NCBI RefSeq assembly: GCF_020880695.1
Contig: NZ_JAJIWO010000008.1
Location: forward strand, 124,001-188,000
Reading direction: 5' to 3'
Length of the DNA stretch: 64,000 bases
Source: Mucilaginibacter sp. UR6-11
GTDB taxonomy: Bacteria; Bacteroidota; Bacteroidia; Sphingobacteriales; Sphingobacteriaceae
The notes beneath the pieces were generated by a model that made no database searches, had not been told where the DNA came from, and was given only the letters and a program-made list of their open reading frames with translations. A program made the position numbers and the translations under genes. Every line of letters starts with the position of its first letter. Position 1 is the first letter of the stretch. Positions 17,938 to 27,605 of this stretch are shown here, piece after piece.

Positions 17938-20900
17938 TTATTTGCCACTCAGATCCTTAACGCGGATATTACGAAACTGTACCACCGAGCCATGGCCCAG
18001 GAAGCCAATATGGCCGCTATCCCGTTGCAGGCCCGGATGATCTTTTCCGTCGGGAGTGCCGTTCTTACGGAATGGCGTAAGGTCGCCATCCAATATCACC
18101 GTGCCATTAAGAATCACCTTAACCAGCGGTCCCTTTACAACAACTTCTTCGTAGTTCCATTCGCCCACCGGTTTAAGGAAGCCTCTTTTTGCGGGGATGG
18201 TGCCATACACAGACCCATGATATTGATAAACATGCAGGTCTTTATACATAGGCGCATCATTATCCAGAATTTGTAATTCCATGCCCGTGTAAGCGGCATC
18301 TCCTTCTAAAGGTGCCCTTATTCCCAAACCATTATTAGCGCCCGGGGTCAGTTGAAACTCAAAGCGGAAATCAAAGTCGCTATATTCTTGTTTAGTATAC
18401 AAGTTGCCGCCAGAACCTTTGCCCGGTTTTGGACGGATAACGATATTTCCGTCCTCTGTAGAATAATCAACAGTATTACCAATCCAATTGAACATGTTGG
18501 TACCATCAAACAATACTTTAAAGCCTTCGTTCTTTTCCTGCGTACTCAATTCAAAAGGTTTTACAGCCGGCAATTCTTTGATATAAATATCCCGGTAAGC
18601 TACCGGCGAGCCGTGTGCCTGTAATTCGATCTGCTCTTTGGCAAAGATCGGTATGTTTCTGTTCCAATAATTTTCAAGCATTACATTGTCAGTAACCAAC
18701 TGGCCATTTAGCCAAACGGTTACCCTGTCGCCCTTCATTATGATGCGGAAGGTATTCCATTCATCCAGTTTATTATCGGCAACTACCAACGGTTTACTTG
18801 GATTGACCTGGTTGTTGTACAATCCGCCCGAGCCTACCTGTGCGCCTACATTAGTGCGCGCCAGGTCCCAGATCTGTACCTGCGGCGAGCCCCTTAAATA
18901 AATACCGGCATCGCCCTGGCCTTTCTTGTCGTCTATGATCTTCCAGTCTACCAGCATTTCAAAATCGCCGTATTGTTTTACGGTAGCCAGGTTATCGCCG
19001 TGACTTTGAAATACCAATTCGCCGTTTATAACTTTCCAGCTTTCTTTTGCCAGCGCATCGGCTTTTATCTGTGCCTCGGCCAATGTCCTGGCGTCCATTT
19101 TACTGCGTTTAATAGGGTCAGCCACCAAACCTTTCCAGCCGGTTAAGTCCTTACCATTAAAAATCTGTACAAAGCCGGTTCCATCTTTCATACCGGCTAT
19201 ATATTTCCGGATGTTTTCCTTTTTTGTCGCAGCGTCACGGCCACTAATTATCGCCAGTGTCTTAGTTAATATTTGTTTTACCAAATCGCCGTCGTAGTTG
19301 CCGGCCAGCGTGATGTTTGCTATCGTATTGGCTGCGGTTTGCTGTAATTCGGCATCATCTAAAAACTTACCGGCAAAAAGGATGGCATTGTAGCATTTGG
19401 CCTGCTGCATATCCTTAAGTATACCCTGCTTCACGCTGGTAGTTTTTGCCACATCCATTGCGGCGCGCAACAATAACAATCGTTGCTCGGGCGTATAGGT
19501 ATTCTGTTTTACAGATCCCAGGTAACTGCCCAGGGCGGCATCCTGCACTTCGGCATCTTTGGTTTCGCGGGCAATCTTTAACAGGTCCCGGGCAGCAGCA
19601 TCGTTGGGCCAGGCTACCAACGCATCAAACGCGGCCTTCTGAACCTGGGCATTATTGCTGCCATAACCATCTACAATCACCTTTAGTGATTTGGCGTCGC
19701 CCAGGCTACCCAGCATTTTATAAAATAACAGCTTCTTGTTTTCGGGAGCGGAAGCCATTTGCTGTAACACCAGATCTGCTTTTTGCCCGTTGTCGCCTGA
19801 TCCGCCTAAAACGGCAACAATGGCGTCCTGCACTGCAGATTCTTCTGAATCGTTAGTTTCATAAAGCAAGGTAAATAGCTGGGGCAGATTGTCGCGCGTT
19901 GATACGTGACTCAGCGCAGCATAAGCAGCATGCCGCGTACGCGGATTTTTACTTTTTAACTGCGAAAATACCATATTGTACTGACCGGAAGCAGCGCGCG
20001 AATCGAGGATATCGATCAGCGCTACCTGGGTACTTTGCGGTGCTGCAGGTACTGCTGCGGCAAGCTGCGCGGCAACCCCTGCCCCTTTCATCCGCGATAT
20101 CGCACCGGTAATCAGGTCCATATCATCCGGGTTAGCAGTATTCATCAATTTGACAAGGCTGCCCAACACCTGTTCCTGCCCGATATTAACAGCCGCATTG
20201 ATCGCGGCCGCTTTCACTCTTTGATCTTTGTTTTTTGCGAGGGTAAGTATGGCAGGCAAAGCACTCTTTGCCTGGCTTTGTCCCAGCATATAAAGGATAT
20301 CTATTTTGGTACTGTCATCAACAGCGGCCATTTTTTTTGTCCAAAGCGGCGTTGTTGCGGGCGTTAGGTAAGGCAGCGCATAACGTAACGCTGCAGCGCG
20401 ATATTGCGGATCGGCATTGCCGGCGGCGGCTAGCAATAGTTGCTGGCGGTTGGCACTTGTTTTAACCAGCAACTGTAGGGCATTTGTACGGATGCTCACC
20501 AAATCGGCAGCTTTTGCTTTTGTTAAAATATGGTTGGCTATTTTCTGCACCAAAACAGTGTTGCCTTTTTTCAGCAGGTTTTCGGCATATACCAGATAAG
20601 CGCCGGTGGCATTTGTTTTTTCAAACTTATAACCGCTTTTATCGGCGGCCGCCGCCAGCACCGGTTCTGACGACGGGGCAGCAATCTGCGCTAATGCATA
20701 AAATGCAACTTTAGCCGTAACCGGATCGCTACCTGCTGCCAATTTATTTAATGGCACGGCGGCGGCTAAATAACGGCTGTCGCCCAAAGCCTCAATAACA
20801 AAAAGCCGGGCGGTGCCGTTCGCTTTCGATAACGCGTTCAGCAAAGCAGTTTTTGAAGCCGGGGTGTTTATTTTAACCAGGGCCCTTGCCGCAGGATCGG

Positions 20901-21327
20901 CCAGGTTATCGTCGGTCAGATATCCCTGCAAACAGGGTATGGCATCATCCTTACCAACAATATCAAACTGGCTGATGATAAACGATTTATTTTTTTTATC
21001 GGCGAGGGTTTGTAAAGCTTTACTATAAGCACTTACGGTCATTTTGCGCAAGTTTTCATTTCCGGGCCTGGTTACATAAGCAGAAAATCCGCCTACAGTA
21101 TATTCTATTGGCGCGTTATGTTCGTTGCCGGGAGCAGCAAGGCCGCTTATTAAAGTTACGTAGCCATCCTCGCCAAGCGCGGCCACCATACCCATATTTT
21201 TTTGCAGCGTAGCGGCATCTTTGGCGGGCATCTGTGCCAGCAGACCGGTAATTTTAGCGTTGTCCTGCGCGTTGCCAATATTTTGCAACATGAACGCAGC
21301 TACCAGTGTAAGGTAAATTTTTTTCAT
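17938..21327 (-). CDS. Secreted HEAT-repeat protein with two DUF1080 (3-keto-disaccharide hydrolase-like) domains
   Basis: A 1129-residue protein with a signal peptide (1-21). Residues of about 100-690 are HEAT/PBS-type helical repeats (for instance AALRYALPYLTPATTPLW, RVKAAAINAAVNIGQEQVLG). Two DUF1080 domains follow: about 719-930 (FVQIFNGKDLTGWKG...) and 935-1128 (GFKVLFDGTNMFNWIG...). DUF1080 is a jellyroll found in enzymes acting on 3-keto-glycosides. The flanking Gfo/Idh/MocA oxidoreductases fit a scheme in which a sugar is oxidised at C3 and the linkage then cleaved; the substrate is unknown. A single polypeptide with long HEAT scaffold and two such domains is unusual in length. Confidence 0.88.
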   Translation of the reverse strand: MKKIYLTLVAAFMLQNIGNAQDNAKITGLLAQMPAKDAATLQKNMGMVAALGEDGYVTLISGLAAPGNEHNAPIEYTVGGFSAYVTRPGNENLRKMTVSAYSKALQTLADKKNKSFIISQFDIVGKDDAIPCLQGYLTDDNLADPAARALVKINTPASKTALLNALSKANGTARLFVIEALGDSRYLAAAVPLNKLAAGSDPVTAKVAFYALAQIAAPSSEPVLAAAADKSGYKFEKTNATGAYLVYAENLLKKGNTVLVQKIANHILTKAKAADLVSIRTNALQLLVKTSANRQQLLLAAAGNADPQYRAAALRYALPYLTPATTPLWTKKMAAVDDSTKIDILYMLGQSQAKSALPAILTLAKNKDQRVKAAAINAAVNIGQEQVLGSLVKLMNTANPDDMDLITGAISRMKGAGVAAQLAAAVPAAPQSTQVALIDILDSRAASGQYNMVFSQLKSKNPRTRHAAYAALSHVSTRDNLPQLFTLLYETNDSEESAVQDAIVAVLGGSGDNGQKADLVLQQMASAPENKKLLFYKMLGSLGDAKSLKVIVDGYGSNNAQVQKAAFDALVAWPNDAAARDLLKIARETKDAEVQDAALGSYLGSVKQNTYTPEQRLLLLRAAMDVAKTTSVKQGILKDMQQAKCYNAILFAGKFLDDAELQQTAANTIANITLAGNYDGDLVKQILTKTLAIISGRDAATKKENIRKYIAGMKDGTGFVQIFNGKDLTGWKGLVADPIKRSKMDARTLAEAQIKADALAKESWKVINGELVFQSHGDNLATVKQYGDFEMLVDWKIIDDKKGQGDAGIYLRGSPQVQIWDLARTNVGAQVGSGGLYNNQVNPSKPLVVADNKLDEWNTFRIIMKGDRVTVWLNGQLVTDNVMLENYWNRNIPIFAKEQIELQAHGSPVAYRDIYIKELPAVKPFELSTQEKNEGFKVLFDGTNMFNWIGNTVDYSTEDGNIVIRPKPGKGSGGNLYTKQEYSDFDFRFEFQLTPGANNGLGIRAPLEGDAAYTGMELQILDNDAPMYKDLHVYQYHGSVYGTIPAKRGFLKPVGEWNYEEVVVKGPLVKVILNGTVILDGDLTPFRKNGTPDGKDHPGLQRDSGHIGFLGHGSVVQFRNIRVKDLSGK

Positions 21328-21348
21328 TTTAACGTTGATCTGAACTGA

Positions 21349-22626
21349 TTAAATACTGAAAGGTGCGCGCATGGTTGGATTGATAAGCCTGTTGGCCGCA
21401 TCGTCGTCAATAAACTCCTGTTTTACCGGATCAAATTTTAATGATCGCCCCAGTCGCAGCGCTATTAGTCCCATGTTAACAAGGGTGCATGAACGGAACC
21501 CGTTCTCTTCGTTCAGAGCGAACTTTTGCCTTGTTTTAACCGACTCGGTAAAGGTAGTGATCTGCGGCGCAGGGTCGGGGAAAGCAGCCAGCTTACGTTC
21601 CAGGTCAGGGATATCGGATTTAAAGCCAGGATACAATTTACCCTTGGGCCCTTCAATGTAAGGGACATTTTCATCTTTACCCTCGCCGTCCAGTATAATC
21701 TGGCAGCCATCGGCATACGTATAGGTTATTCTTCGCCAGGTACCAACAGCGTCCGGATGTTGCTGGGGCGCGTCAACCTCAACCGAAACGGGACTGGTAT
21801 CATCTTTATTTAAAAAATATTGAACAGGGTCCATATAATGCTGGCCCATATCGCTCAATCCACCGCCATCATAATCCCAATACCCGCGAAAAGTTTGATG
21901 AACCCGATGTACGTTGTAAGGCTTATAAGGCGCCGGGCCCAGCCAGGTATCGTAATCCAATTCGGGTGGTACGGGTTGCGGCTCAAGGTTCTCCTTGCCT
22001 ACCCAGTAAAATTTCCAGTCGAAGCCGGTGTGCTTGCCAACGTTAATCTTTAAAGGCCATCCCAACAGGCCGCTGTCGCATAGTTTTTTTATAGGTTTTG
22101 ACATGACACCCATGCCATAAAATACATCCTTAAATCTAAACCACGTATTTAAACGAAACATGCGCCCATGCTGTTGCACGGCCTCTATTACCCGCTTACC
22201 TTCACCAATGGTATGGGTCATTGGTTTTTCGCACCAGATATCCTTACCTGCCCGGGCAGCATCCACAGCAATAATACCATGCCAATGCGGCGGGGTTGCA
22301 ATGTGCACTATATCTACTTCGGGCAACTGTAGCAGCTCGCGATAGTCGCCGAAGGTTTTCACACCCTTATCCAGCATGCCGGCGGCTTGCGCCAGATGTT
22401 TTTGGTCGACGTCGCAAATGGCTACTACAGGCGTATTCTCGTAAACCAGGTGCCCGCGGCCCATACCGCCAACACCTATCACAGCTTTGGTTAGTTTATC
22501 GCTGGGGGCCAGATAGCCCCTGCCCAATACAAAACGTGGTACGATGGTAAATGCAGCCGCCCCTATTGCAGATTTCTTAATAAAATCTCTTCTGGAGCCG
22601 GGTTGTTGTGGTTCTTTAGGTTTCAT
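21349..22626 (-). CDS. Tat-exported Gfo/Idh/MocA-family oxidoreductase
   Basis: A 425-residue protein with a twin-arginine signal (SRRDFIKKSAIGAAAF, residues 11-26). The Rossmann core (VGGMGRGHLVYEN) and the EKPMTHT motif are followed by the family C-terminal domain with DMGQHYMDP. Export by Tat implies that the protein folds with NAD(P) bound before reaching the periplasm, as in glucose-fructose oxidoreductase. It is 21 bp upstream of the DUF1080 gene and heads the three-gene carbohydrate operon running to 16822. Confidence 0.92.
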   Translation of the reverse strand: MKPKEPQQPGSRRDFIKKSAIGAAAFTIVPRFVLGRGYLAPSDKLTKAVIGVGGMGRGHLVYENTPVVAICDVDQKHLAQAAGMLDKGVKTFGDYRELLQLPEVDIVHIATPPHWHGIIAVDAARAGKDIWCEKPMTHTIGEGKRVIEAVQQHGRMFRLNTWFRFKDVFYGMGVMSKPIKKLCDSGLLGWPLKINVGKHTGFDWKFYWVGKENLEPQPVPPELDYDTWLGPAPYKPYNVHRVHQTFRGYWDYDGGGLSDMGQHYMDPVQYFLNKDDTSPVSVEVDAPQQHPDAVGTWRRITYTYADGCQIILDGEGKDENVPYIEGPKGKLYPGFKSDIPDLERKLAAFPDPAPQITTFTESVKTRQKFALNEENGFRSCTLVNMGLIALRLGRSLKFDPVKQEFIDDDAANRLINPTMRAPFSI

Positions 22627-22753
22627 ATTGTTTGTTACTTAACCGGTAATAAACGGCCGGTTAACTGTTAAACCAAATTTAACCAAATAATTAACAAAAA
22701 AAAGTTTCAGGTTAATTATACGCTGCTGACATCAACCGGATTAATTAATCATT

Positions 22754-25126
22754 TTATTCGGAACGTAAACTTTTGACAGGATTGACTAACGCAGATTTTA
22801 CCGCCTGAAAACTTATTGTTGCCCAAGCGATCAAAACTATCAAGCCACCCGACAACCCAAATATCCACCACTGTAAAGTTGCATGAAAGGCAAAGCTTTG
22901 CAGCCATTGATGCGTAGCATACCAGGCAATAGGAAGAGCGATAAACAAAGCTATTACAACTAATATTAAAAACTCCGACGACAATAAACTAAACAGCGAT
23001 CCCACACTTGCGCCTAACACCTTGCGGATACCTATTTCTTTAACCCGCTGCTCGGCAGTAAACATGGACAGGCCCAATAGCCCTAAGCAAGAGATAAATA
23101 CCGCCAGGAAAGCAAACCCTTTTGAAAGTTTATCAATTATCTGTTCATTGTTATATAGCTTGTTATATTCTTCGTCTGAAAAAGTATAAGTAAACTGGAA
23201 ACCAGCGTTCAATTTTTTATTTACTTTTTCCAGACTTGCCAACGCGTCTTTTGTTTTCCCCGGAATGGTTCTTATCAAAATATTACCGCCGTTCAACCTC
23301 TCTCCATATTGTAATACAAGCGGTTTTATCTGCTCGTGCATCGAATTGAAATGAAAGTCTTTTACCACACCAATGATTTTACCTTTATTACCCCATATGG
23401 TGAAAGACTTCCCGATCGGATCGGTATAACCGATCCTTTTAACTGCGGTTTCATTTAGGATATAACCCGCAGAATCACTTGCAAAATCTTTTGAAAAATC
23501 ATGACCGGCCAGCATTTTTAATTTCATCGTTTTGACATAGTCATAGCCTATGGCGGCATTTGTAAATGATATATTATTATCCGGTTTTTTTCCGTCCCAT
23601 TGAACGCCAATTGTAGTTTGTGCTATGTTAGTTGGCGTATTTGAAGCCCGCGTTATTGAAACAATACCGGGCATTTTGAGCGCCGTATTTTTAAATACCT
23701 GGTATTTTGGAGCAAGGCTCCCATCCATAGGCACGTAAATAAGATTTTCGCGATCGTAACCTAAGTTCATAGATTGAATATAGCTCACTTGCCGGGATAC
23801 GATAACCGTACCGATAATCAATACCGCCGATAAGACGAATTGAAACACAACCAGGCTTTTCCGAAACAACGTGGTGCCCAAATTAAGCTTCATCGTCCCC
23901 TTCAAAACTTTAACGGGATTAAAGGATGATAAAAATAAGGCGGGGTAGCTTCCTGAAATTACACCGGTTACTAATGTAATAAGCAATAACTGCAGCCAAA
24001 ATGATAATTGATAGAAAGGAAACTCAATACTTTTTTGGGTAATTTGATTAAATACCGGTAACAAAACAACCAGCAAAAACAAAGAGAAGATTACTGCAAT
24101 AACGGTTATTAATAAGGATTCAATAATGAATTGTCTAATCAATACGCCACGCAGCGCACCGATAGCTTTTCTTACGCCTATTTCTTTTGCTCTTTTTACT
24201 GAACGAGCCGTAGTTAGATTCATGAAATTGATACATGCCATTAACAGAATAAATATGGCTACGATGCTGAACAGGTGCACGTATTCAATTCTTCCGCCTT
24301 CAATTCTCCCGTTAGCGATATTTCCATGAAGATAAGCCTCATCAAATCGTTGCAAACCAAGCTCTTCGGTAAAAGTTCCTTTCTTTTCATCCTTATCCAG
24401 ATTCAATAAAAAATTAGTGATTTTTTTGTCAACTAAAGCCGGATTTGCACCAGCACGCAGTTGGACGTAAGTAAAGGGCGTATTGTTATTCCATTCTTTC
24501 GCCCATGGGTTATCTTCAAGAAAAGAAAACCAGTTGATCAGGTAATCGAATTTTATTGAAGAATTTGCCCCGACGTTGTCAAACACCGATGTAATTATAA
24601 AATCCTTCCGGTTATCAATGCGAACTATTTTACCTATTGCGAGCCGCGCGCTCCCAAAGAAATTTTCGGCCATTTTTTTTGATATGGCGATATCAGCGAT
24701 GGCGGCTAATGCACTTTGGACATTTCCTTCTACTAAAGGAAAACTAAACATTTTAAAGAAATCTGCATCTGCCGAGCCACCTGCAAGTTTTATTATTTTG
24801 TCACCGGCTTTAAAACTATGTTTTTCATAAAAAACGGCATTGGTTGCGTATTGCACTTCAGGGATCGTCCTCTTTATTTCGGCGGCTAAAACGCCCGGCG
24901 TATAGTACTGTCCCACAACTTTATGATCATAATATTGCCTTTCGTAAACCTGGTAAAGATTTGAGCTGTTTTTATGGAAAGCATCTACCATCGATTCGCT
25001 ATGCACCCACAATAAAATAAGCAGGCTACAAGCCAGGCCAACTGAAAGGCCGGCCATGTTAATCACGGTATGGACCTTGTTTTTTATCATGTTACGAAAA
25101 GCTACTTTCAGATAATTTTTGATCAT
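22754..25126 (-). CDS. MacB/FtsX-type ABC transporter permease
   Basis: A 790-residue paralog of the permease at 8867-11242, with the same layout: first helix (VINMAGLSVGLACSLLILLW), periplasmic domain, FtsX block (MNLTTARSVKRAKEIGVRKA), second periplasmic part and last FtsX block (CLGLLGLSMFTAEQRVKEIG). It has no ATPase domain. It is monocistronic; the 305 bp between its start and the divergent phosphoglucomutase gene is AT-rich, presumably holds both promoters, and shows no other recognisable feature. Confidence 0.9.
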   Translation of the reverse strand: MIKNYLKVAFRNMIKNKVHTVINMAGLSVGLACSLLILLWVHSESMVDAFHKNSSNLYQVYERQYYDHKVVGQYYTPGVLAAEIKRTIPEVQYATNAVFYEKHSFKAGDKIIKLAGGSADADFFKMFSFPLVEGNVQSALAAIADIAISKKMAENFFGSARLAIGKIVRIDNRKDFIITSVFDNVGANSSIKFDYLINWFSFLEDNPWAKEWNNNTPFTYVQLRAGANPALVDKKITNFLLNLDKDEKKGTFTEELGLQRFDEAYLHGNIANGRIEGGRIEYVHLFSIVAIFILLMACINFMNLTTARSVKRAKEIGVRKAIGALRGVLIRQFIIESLLITVIAVIFSLFLLVVLLPVFNQITQKSIEFPFYQLSFWLQLLLITLVTGVISGSYPALFLSSFNPVKVLKGTMKLNLGTTLFRKSLVVFQFVLSAVLIIGTVIVSRQVSYIQSMNLGYDRENLIYVPMDGSLAPKYQVFKNTALKMPGIVSITRASNTPTNIAQTTIGVQWDGKKPDNNISFTNAAIGYDYVKTMKLKMLAGHDFSKDFASDSAGYILNETAVKRIGYTDPIGKSFTIWGNKGKIIGVVKDFHFNSMHEQIKPLVLQYGERLNGGNILIRTIPGKTKDALASLEKVNKKLNAGFQFTYTFSDEEYNKLYNNEQIIDKLSKGFAFLAVFISCLGLLGLSMFTAEQRVKEIGIRKVLGASVGSLFSLLSSEFLILVVIALFIALPIAWYATHQWLQSFAFHATLQWWIFGLSGGLIVLIAWATISFQAVKSALVNPVKSLRSE

Positions 25127-25431
25127 ATATAGGGATTATAAAACGAGTGATTAATTATAATTACGCAAAAACATGCCAGTTACATAAATATTTGATTATA
25201 AAATACTTAAATAAAAATGCCGATCAGATACTGTACGAATACGAACAATGCTTCGTTCGGTTTTGAATTTTGAATTATATGTCGGTTCAAACAAAGTAAC
25301 AGCGGCTTGTTATTAAGCTACACAGCAGTGTGGTTCCTAATCCACCCACCATCAAATTTAAAATATGGGAAACAAAAATGCTTCCCATTCATTTTTTTAT
25401 CATATTTGATAACAGAAAATAAACCAATAAT

Positions 25432-27168
25432 ATGCAGGAATTAGATCCAACAATTCTTAATAAAGCCAACTCATGGCTACAGGGAAACTATGATGCTGAA
25501 ACTAAAGCAAAAGTTCAGCAAATGATAGACACCAACGCCTATGCAGAACTAACAGACTCTTTTTATCGCGATCTTGAATTTGGTACCGGCGGCCTTAGGG
25601 GCATTATGGGCCCGGGATCAAACCGTATCAATAAATATACCATTGGCGCTGCAACACAGGGTTTGGCTAACTTTTTAAAGAAGACTTATCCCAACGAAAA
25701 AATAAGCGTGGCGATAGCGCACGACAGCCGTAACAACTCGGACCTGTTCGCTAAAATAACGGCTGATGTTTTTTCGGCCAATGGCATTCATGTATACTTT
25801 TTCAGTGCTTTGCGCCCGACGCCCGAACTATCATACGCCGTACGTAAACTGGGATGCAAAAGCGGCGTGATGCTTACGGCGTCACATAATCCGAAAGAGT
25901 ATAATGGCTATAAGGCCTACGGCGCTGATGGCGGCCAGTTTGTGTCGCCGCACGATAAAGCTGTAATGGACGAAGTTGCTGCGATATCCAGTATTGATGC
26001 CGTTAAATTTGACCGGATCCCTGAAAACGTAGAGCTCATCGGCGAGGAGATCGATAAAGAATACCTGGAAAAAATAACCGCGCTTTCCGTATCGCCGGAG
26101 GCTATAAAACGCCAAAAGGACCTGAGCATAGTTTTCTCGCCCATTCATGGAACCGGCATAACCCTGGTACCGCCTGCCTTGAAGAGCTTCGGATTTGAAA
26201 ACGTAAATGTGGTTGAAGAACAGGCTACCCCTGACGGGAACTTCCCTACCGTGATATACCCAAATCCGGAAGAGAAGGAAGCATTAACCTTAGCGCTAAA
26301 AAAGGCTGCGGAAATAGACGCCGACCTGGTATTGGCCACTGACCCGGATGCTGACCGCGTAGGCGTCGCGGTAAAAAATACGAACAATGAATTTGTATTG
26401 CTTAACGGCAATCAAACCGGTAGCCTGTTAATTAATTACCTGCTAACCGCCTGGGAAGAAAAAGGCAAATTAACCGGAAAAGAATACATTGTAAAAACCA
26501 TTGTTACCAGTAACCTCATTGAGGCTATCGCGACAGCCAAAAAGGTTAAATTTTATAACACCTTAACCGGCTTTAAATATATTGGCGAGCTGATGACCAA
26601 ATTTGAAGGAAAACAAACCTTTATTGGTGGTGGCGAAGAAAGTTATGGCTACCTGATAGGCGAACTGGTTAGGGATAAAGATGCCGTAGTGTCAAGCGCT
26701 TTTATTGCCGAGATGACCGCTTACTATAAAGATAAAGGCAGCAGCTTGTTTGAGGCTATGATTGATATGTATATCCGGTATGGCTTTTATAAGGAAAAAC
26801 TAATATCGATCACTAAAAAAGGTAAAACAGGTGCCGAAGAGATTAAGGCCATGATGGAAACCTTCCGTACTAACCCGCCGGCTACTTTGGGCGGATCAAA
26901 AGTTATTACCGTTAAGGATTATGAGCGCCGGATTGAAACCGATCTGACCTCAAACACCACATCAGCTATTGAATTGCCGGTATCTGATGTATTGCAGTTT
27001 ATAACTGCTGACGGCAGCATTATATCTGCCCGCCCGTCGGGTACCGAGCCCAAGATCAAATTTTATTGTAGTGTAAATGGCAAATTGGCCGGTAAAGATG
27101 CTTATCAGCAAACTGATAGTGAACTTGACGCTAAAATTGATGCGATTATAAAAGACTTGGGGGTATAA
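25432..27168 (+). CDS. Phospho-sugar mutase (phosphoglucomutase/phosphomannomutase)
   Basis: A 578-residue alpha-D-phosphohexomutase. The phosphoserine loop TASHNPKEYNGYK has catalytic Ser151; the magnesium loop is DPDADRVG with Asp304, Asp306 and Asp308; the sugar-binding loop is GGGEESYGY (about 402-410), and the phosphate-binding loop is RPSGTEPKIKF near residue 531. The length and GTGGLRG near residue 52 place it with bacterial PgcA-like enzymes that interconvert glucose 1- and 6-phosphate. It is monocistronic with a strong terminator. Substrate preference between glucose and mannose phosphates cannot be settled from sequence alone. Confidence 0.94.
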   Translation: MQELDPTILNKANSWLQGNYDAETKAKVQQMIDTNAYAELTDSFYRDLEFGTGGLRGIMGPGSNRINKYTIGAATQGLANFLKKTYPNEKISVAIAHDSRNNSDLFAKITADVFSANGIHVYFFSALRPTPELSYAVRKLGCKSGVMLTASHNPKEYNGYKAYGADGGQFVSPHDKAVMDEVAAISSIDAVKFDRIPENVELIGEEIDKEYLEKITALSVSPEAIKRQKDLSIVFSPIHGTGITLVPPALKSFGFENVNVVEEQATPDGNFPTVIYPNPEEKEALTLALKKAAEIDADLVLATDPDADRVGVAVKNTNNEFVLLNGNQTGSLLINYLLTAWEEKGKLTGKEYIVKTIVTSNLIEAIATAKKVKFYNTLTGFKYIGELMTKFEGKQTFIGGGEESYGYLIGELVRDKDAVVSSAFIAEMTAYYKDKGSSLFEAMIDMYIRYGFYKEKLISITKKGKTGAEEIKAMMETFRTNPPATLGGSKVITVKDYERRIETDLTSNTTSAIELPVSDVLQFITADGSIISARPSGTEPKIKFYCSVNGKLAGKDAYQQTDSELDAKIDAIIKDLGV

Positions 27169-27190
27169 CCCATCAGCCATAATCTAACAA

Positions 27191-27224
27191 AAAAATCCCG
27201 GGCCGTTTGTCCGGGATTTTTTTT
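27191..27224. terminator. Bidirectional terminator between convergent genes
   Basis: An 11 bp perfect stem, AAAAATCCCGG / CCGGGATTTTT, has a 9 nt loop, with A-tract on the left and T-tract on the right. It separates the rightward mutase gene from the leftward genes ending at 27256 and can work for both. Confidence 0.88.
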
Positions 27225-27255
27225 TGATGCTTTATCCTGCCAGATAGCCGGCTTG

Positions 27256-27597
27256 CTAAACGTTATCTGATTGTGGCCATAAATCCGGATGATCACGATA
27301 GTGTGATATTTGCTCAATGGCTTGCTCGAGCTCATCACGCGATAAAGATGCCTGCCCGTCGGCAATATAATTAAACACGCGGCCCGGGATCTCAAAAGTT
27401 ATAGAACCCAGGTAATTGGGGTTGGATTGCCGTTGCTGGTCGTCAGGCGATAAAACTGCATCAGCGTTATCCCCATTTGTGTTTCTGTACAGGCTGTAAG
27501 AATGGGTAAGTATAGGATGTCCATCCATTGATACCCTGGTTTCGGGCACTACCATTAACGGTAATTCGCTGCTGATGTTAAAATAAAATGCTGCCAT
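27256..27597 (-). CDS. Hypothetical protein downstream of ligD
   Basis: A 113-residue soluble protein (starts MAAFYFNISSELPLMVVPET) that I do not recognise. It has no signal peptide or membrane segment, is acidic towards the C-terminus and contains a predicted helix (LSRDELEQAIEQISHYRDHP). It begins 8 bp after the ligD stop codon, so it is likely co-transcribed with ligD. Any link to end joining is only by position. Confidence 0.6.
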   Translation of the reverse strand: MAAFYFNISSELPLMVVPETRVSMDGHPILTHSYSLYRNTNGDNADAVLSPDDQQRQSNPNYLGSITFEIPGRVFNYIADGQASLSRDELEQAIEQISHYRDHPDLWPQSDNV

Positions 27598-27605
27598 CGT
27601 TTTTA

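Noticed and set aside
17992..20714. Long rightward frames within the DUF1080/HEAT gene
   Set aside because: They are shadows of a GC-rich, alanine-rich coding region on the other strand, with no domain or start context.
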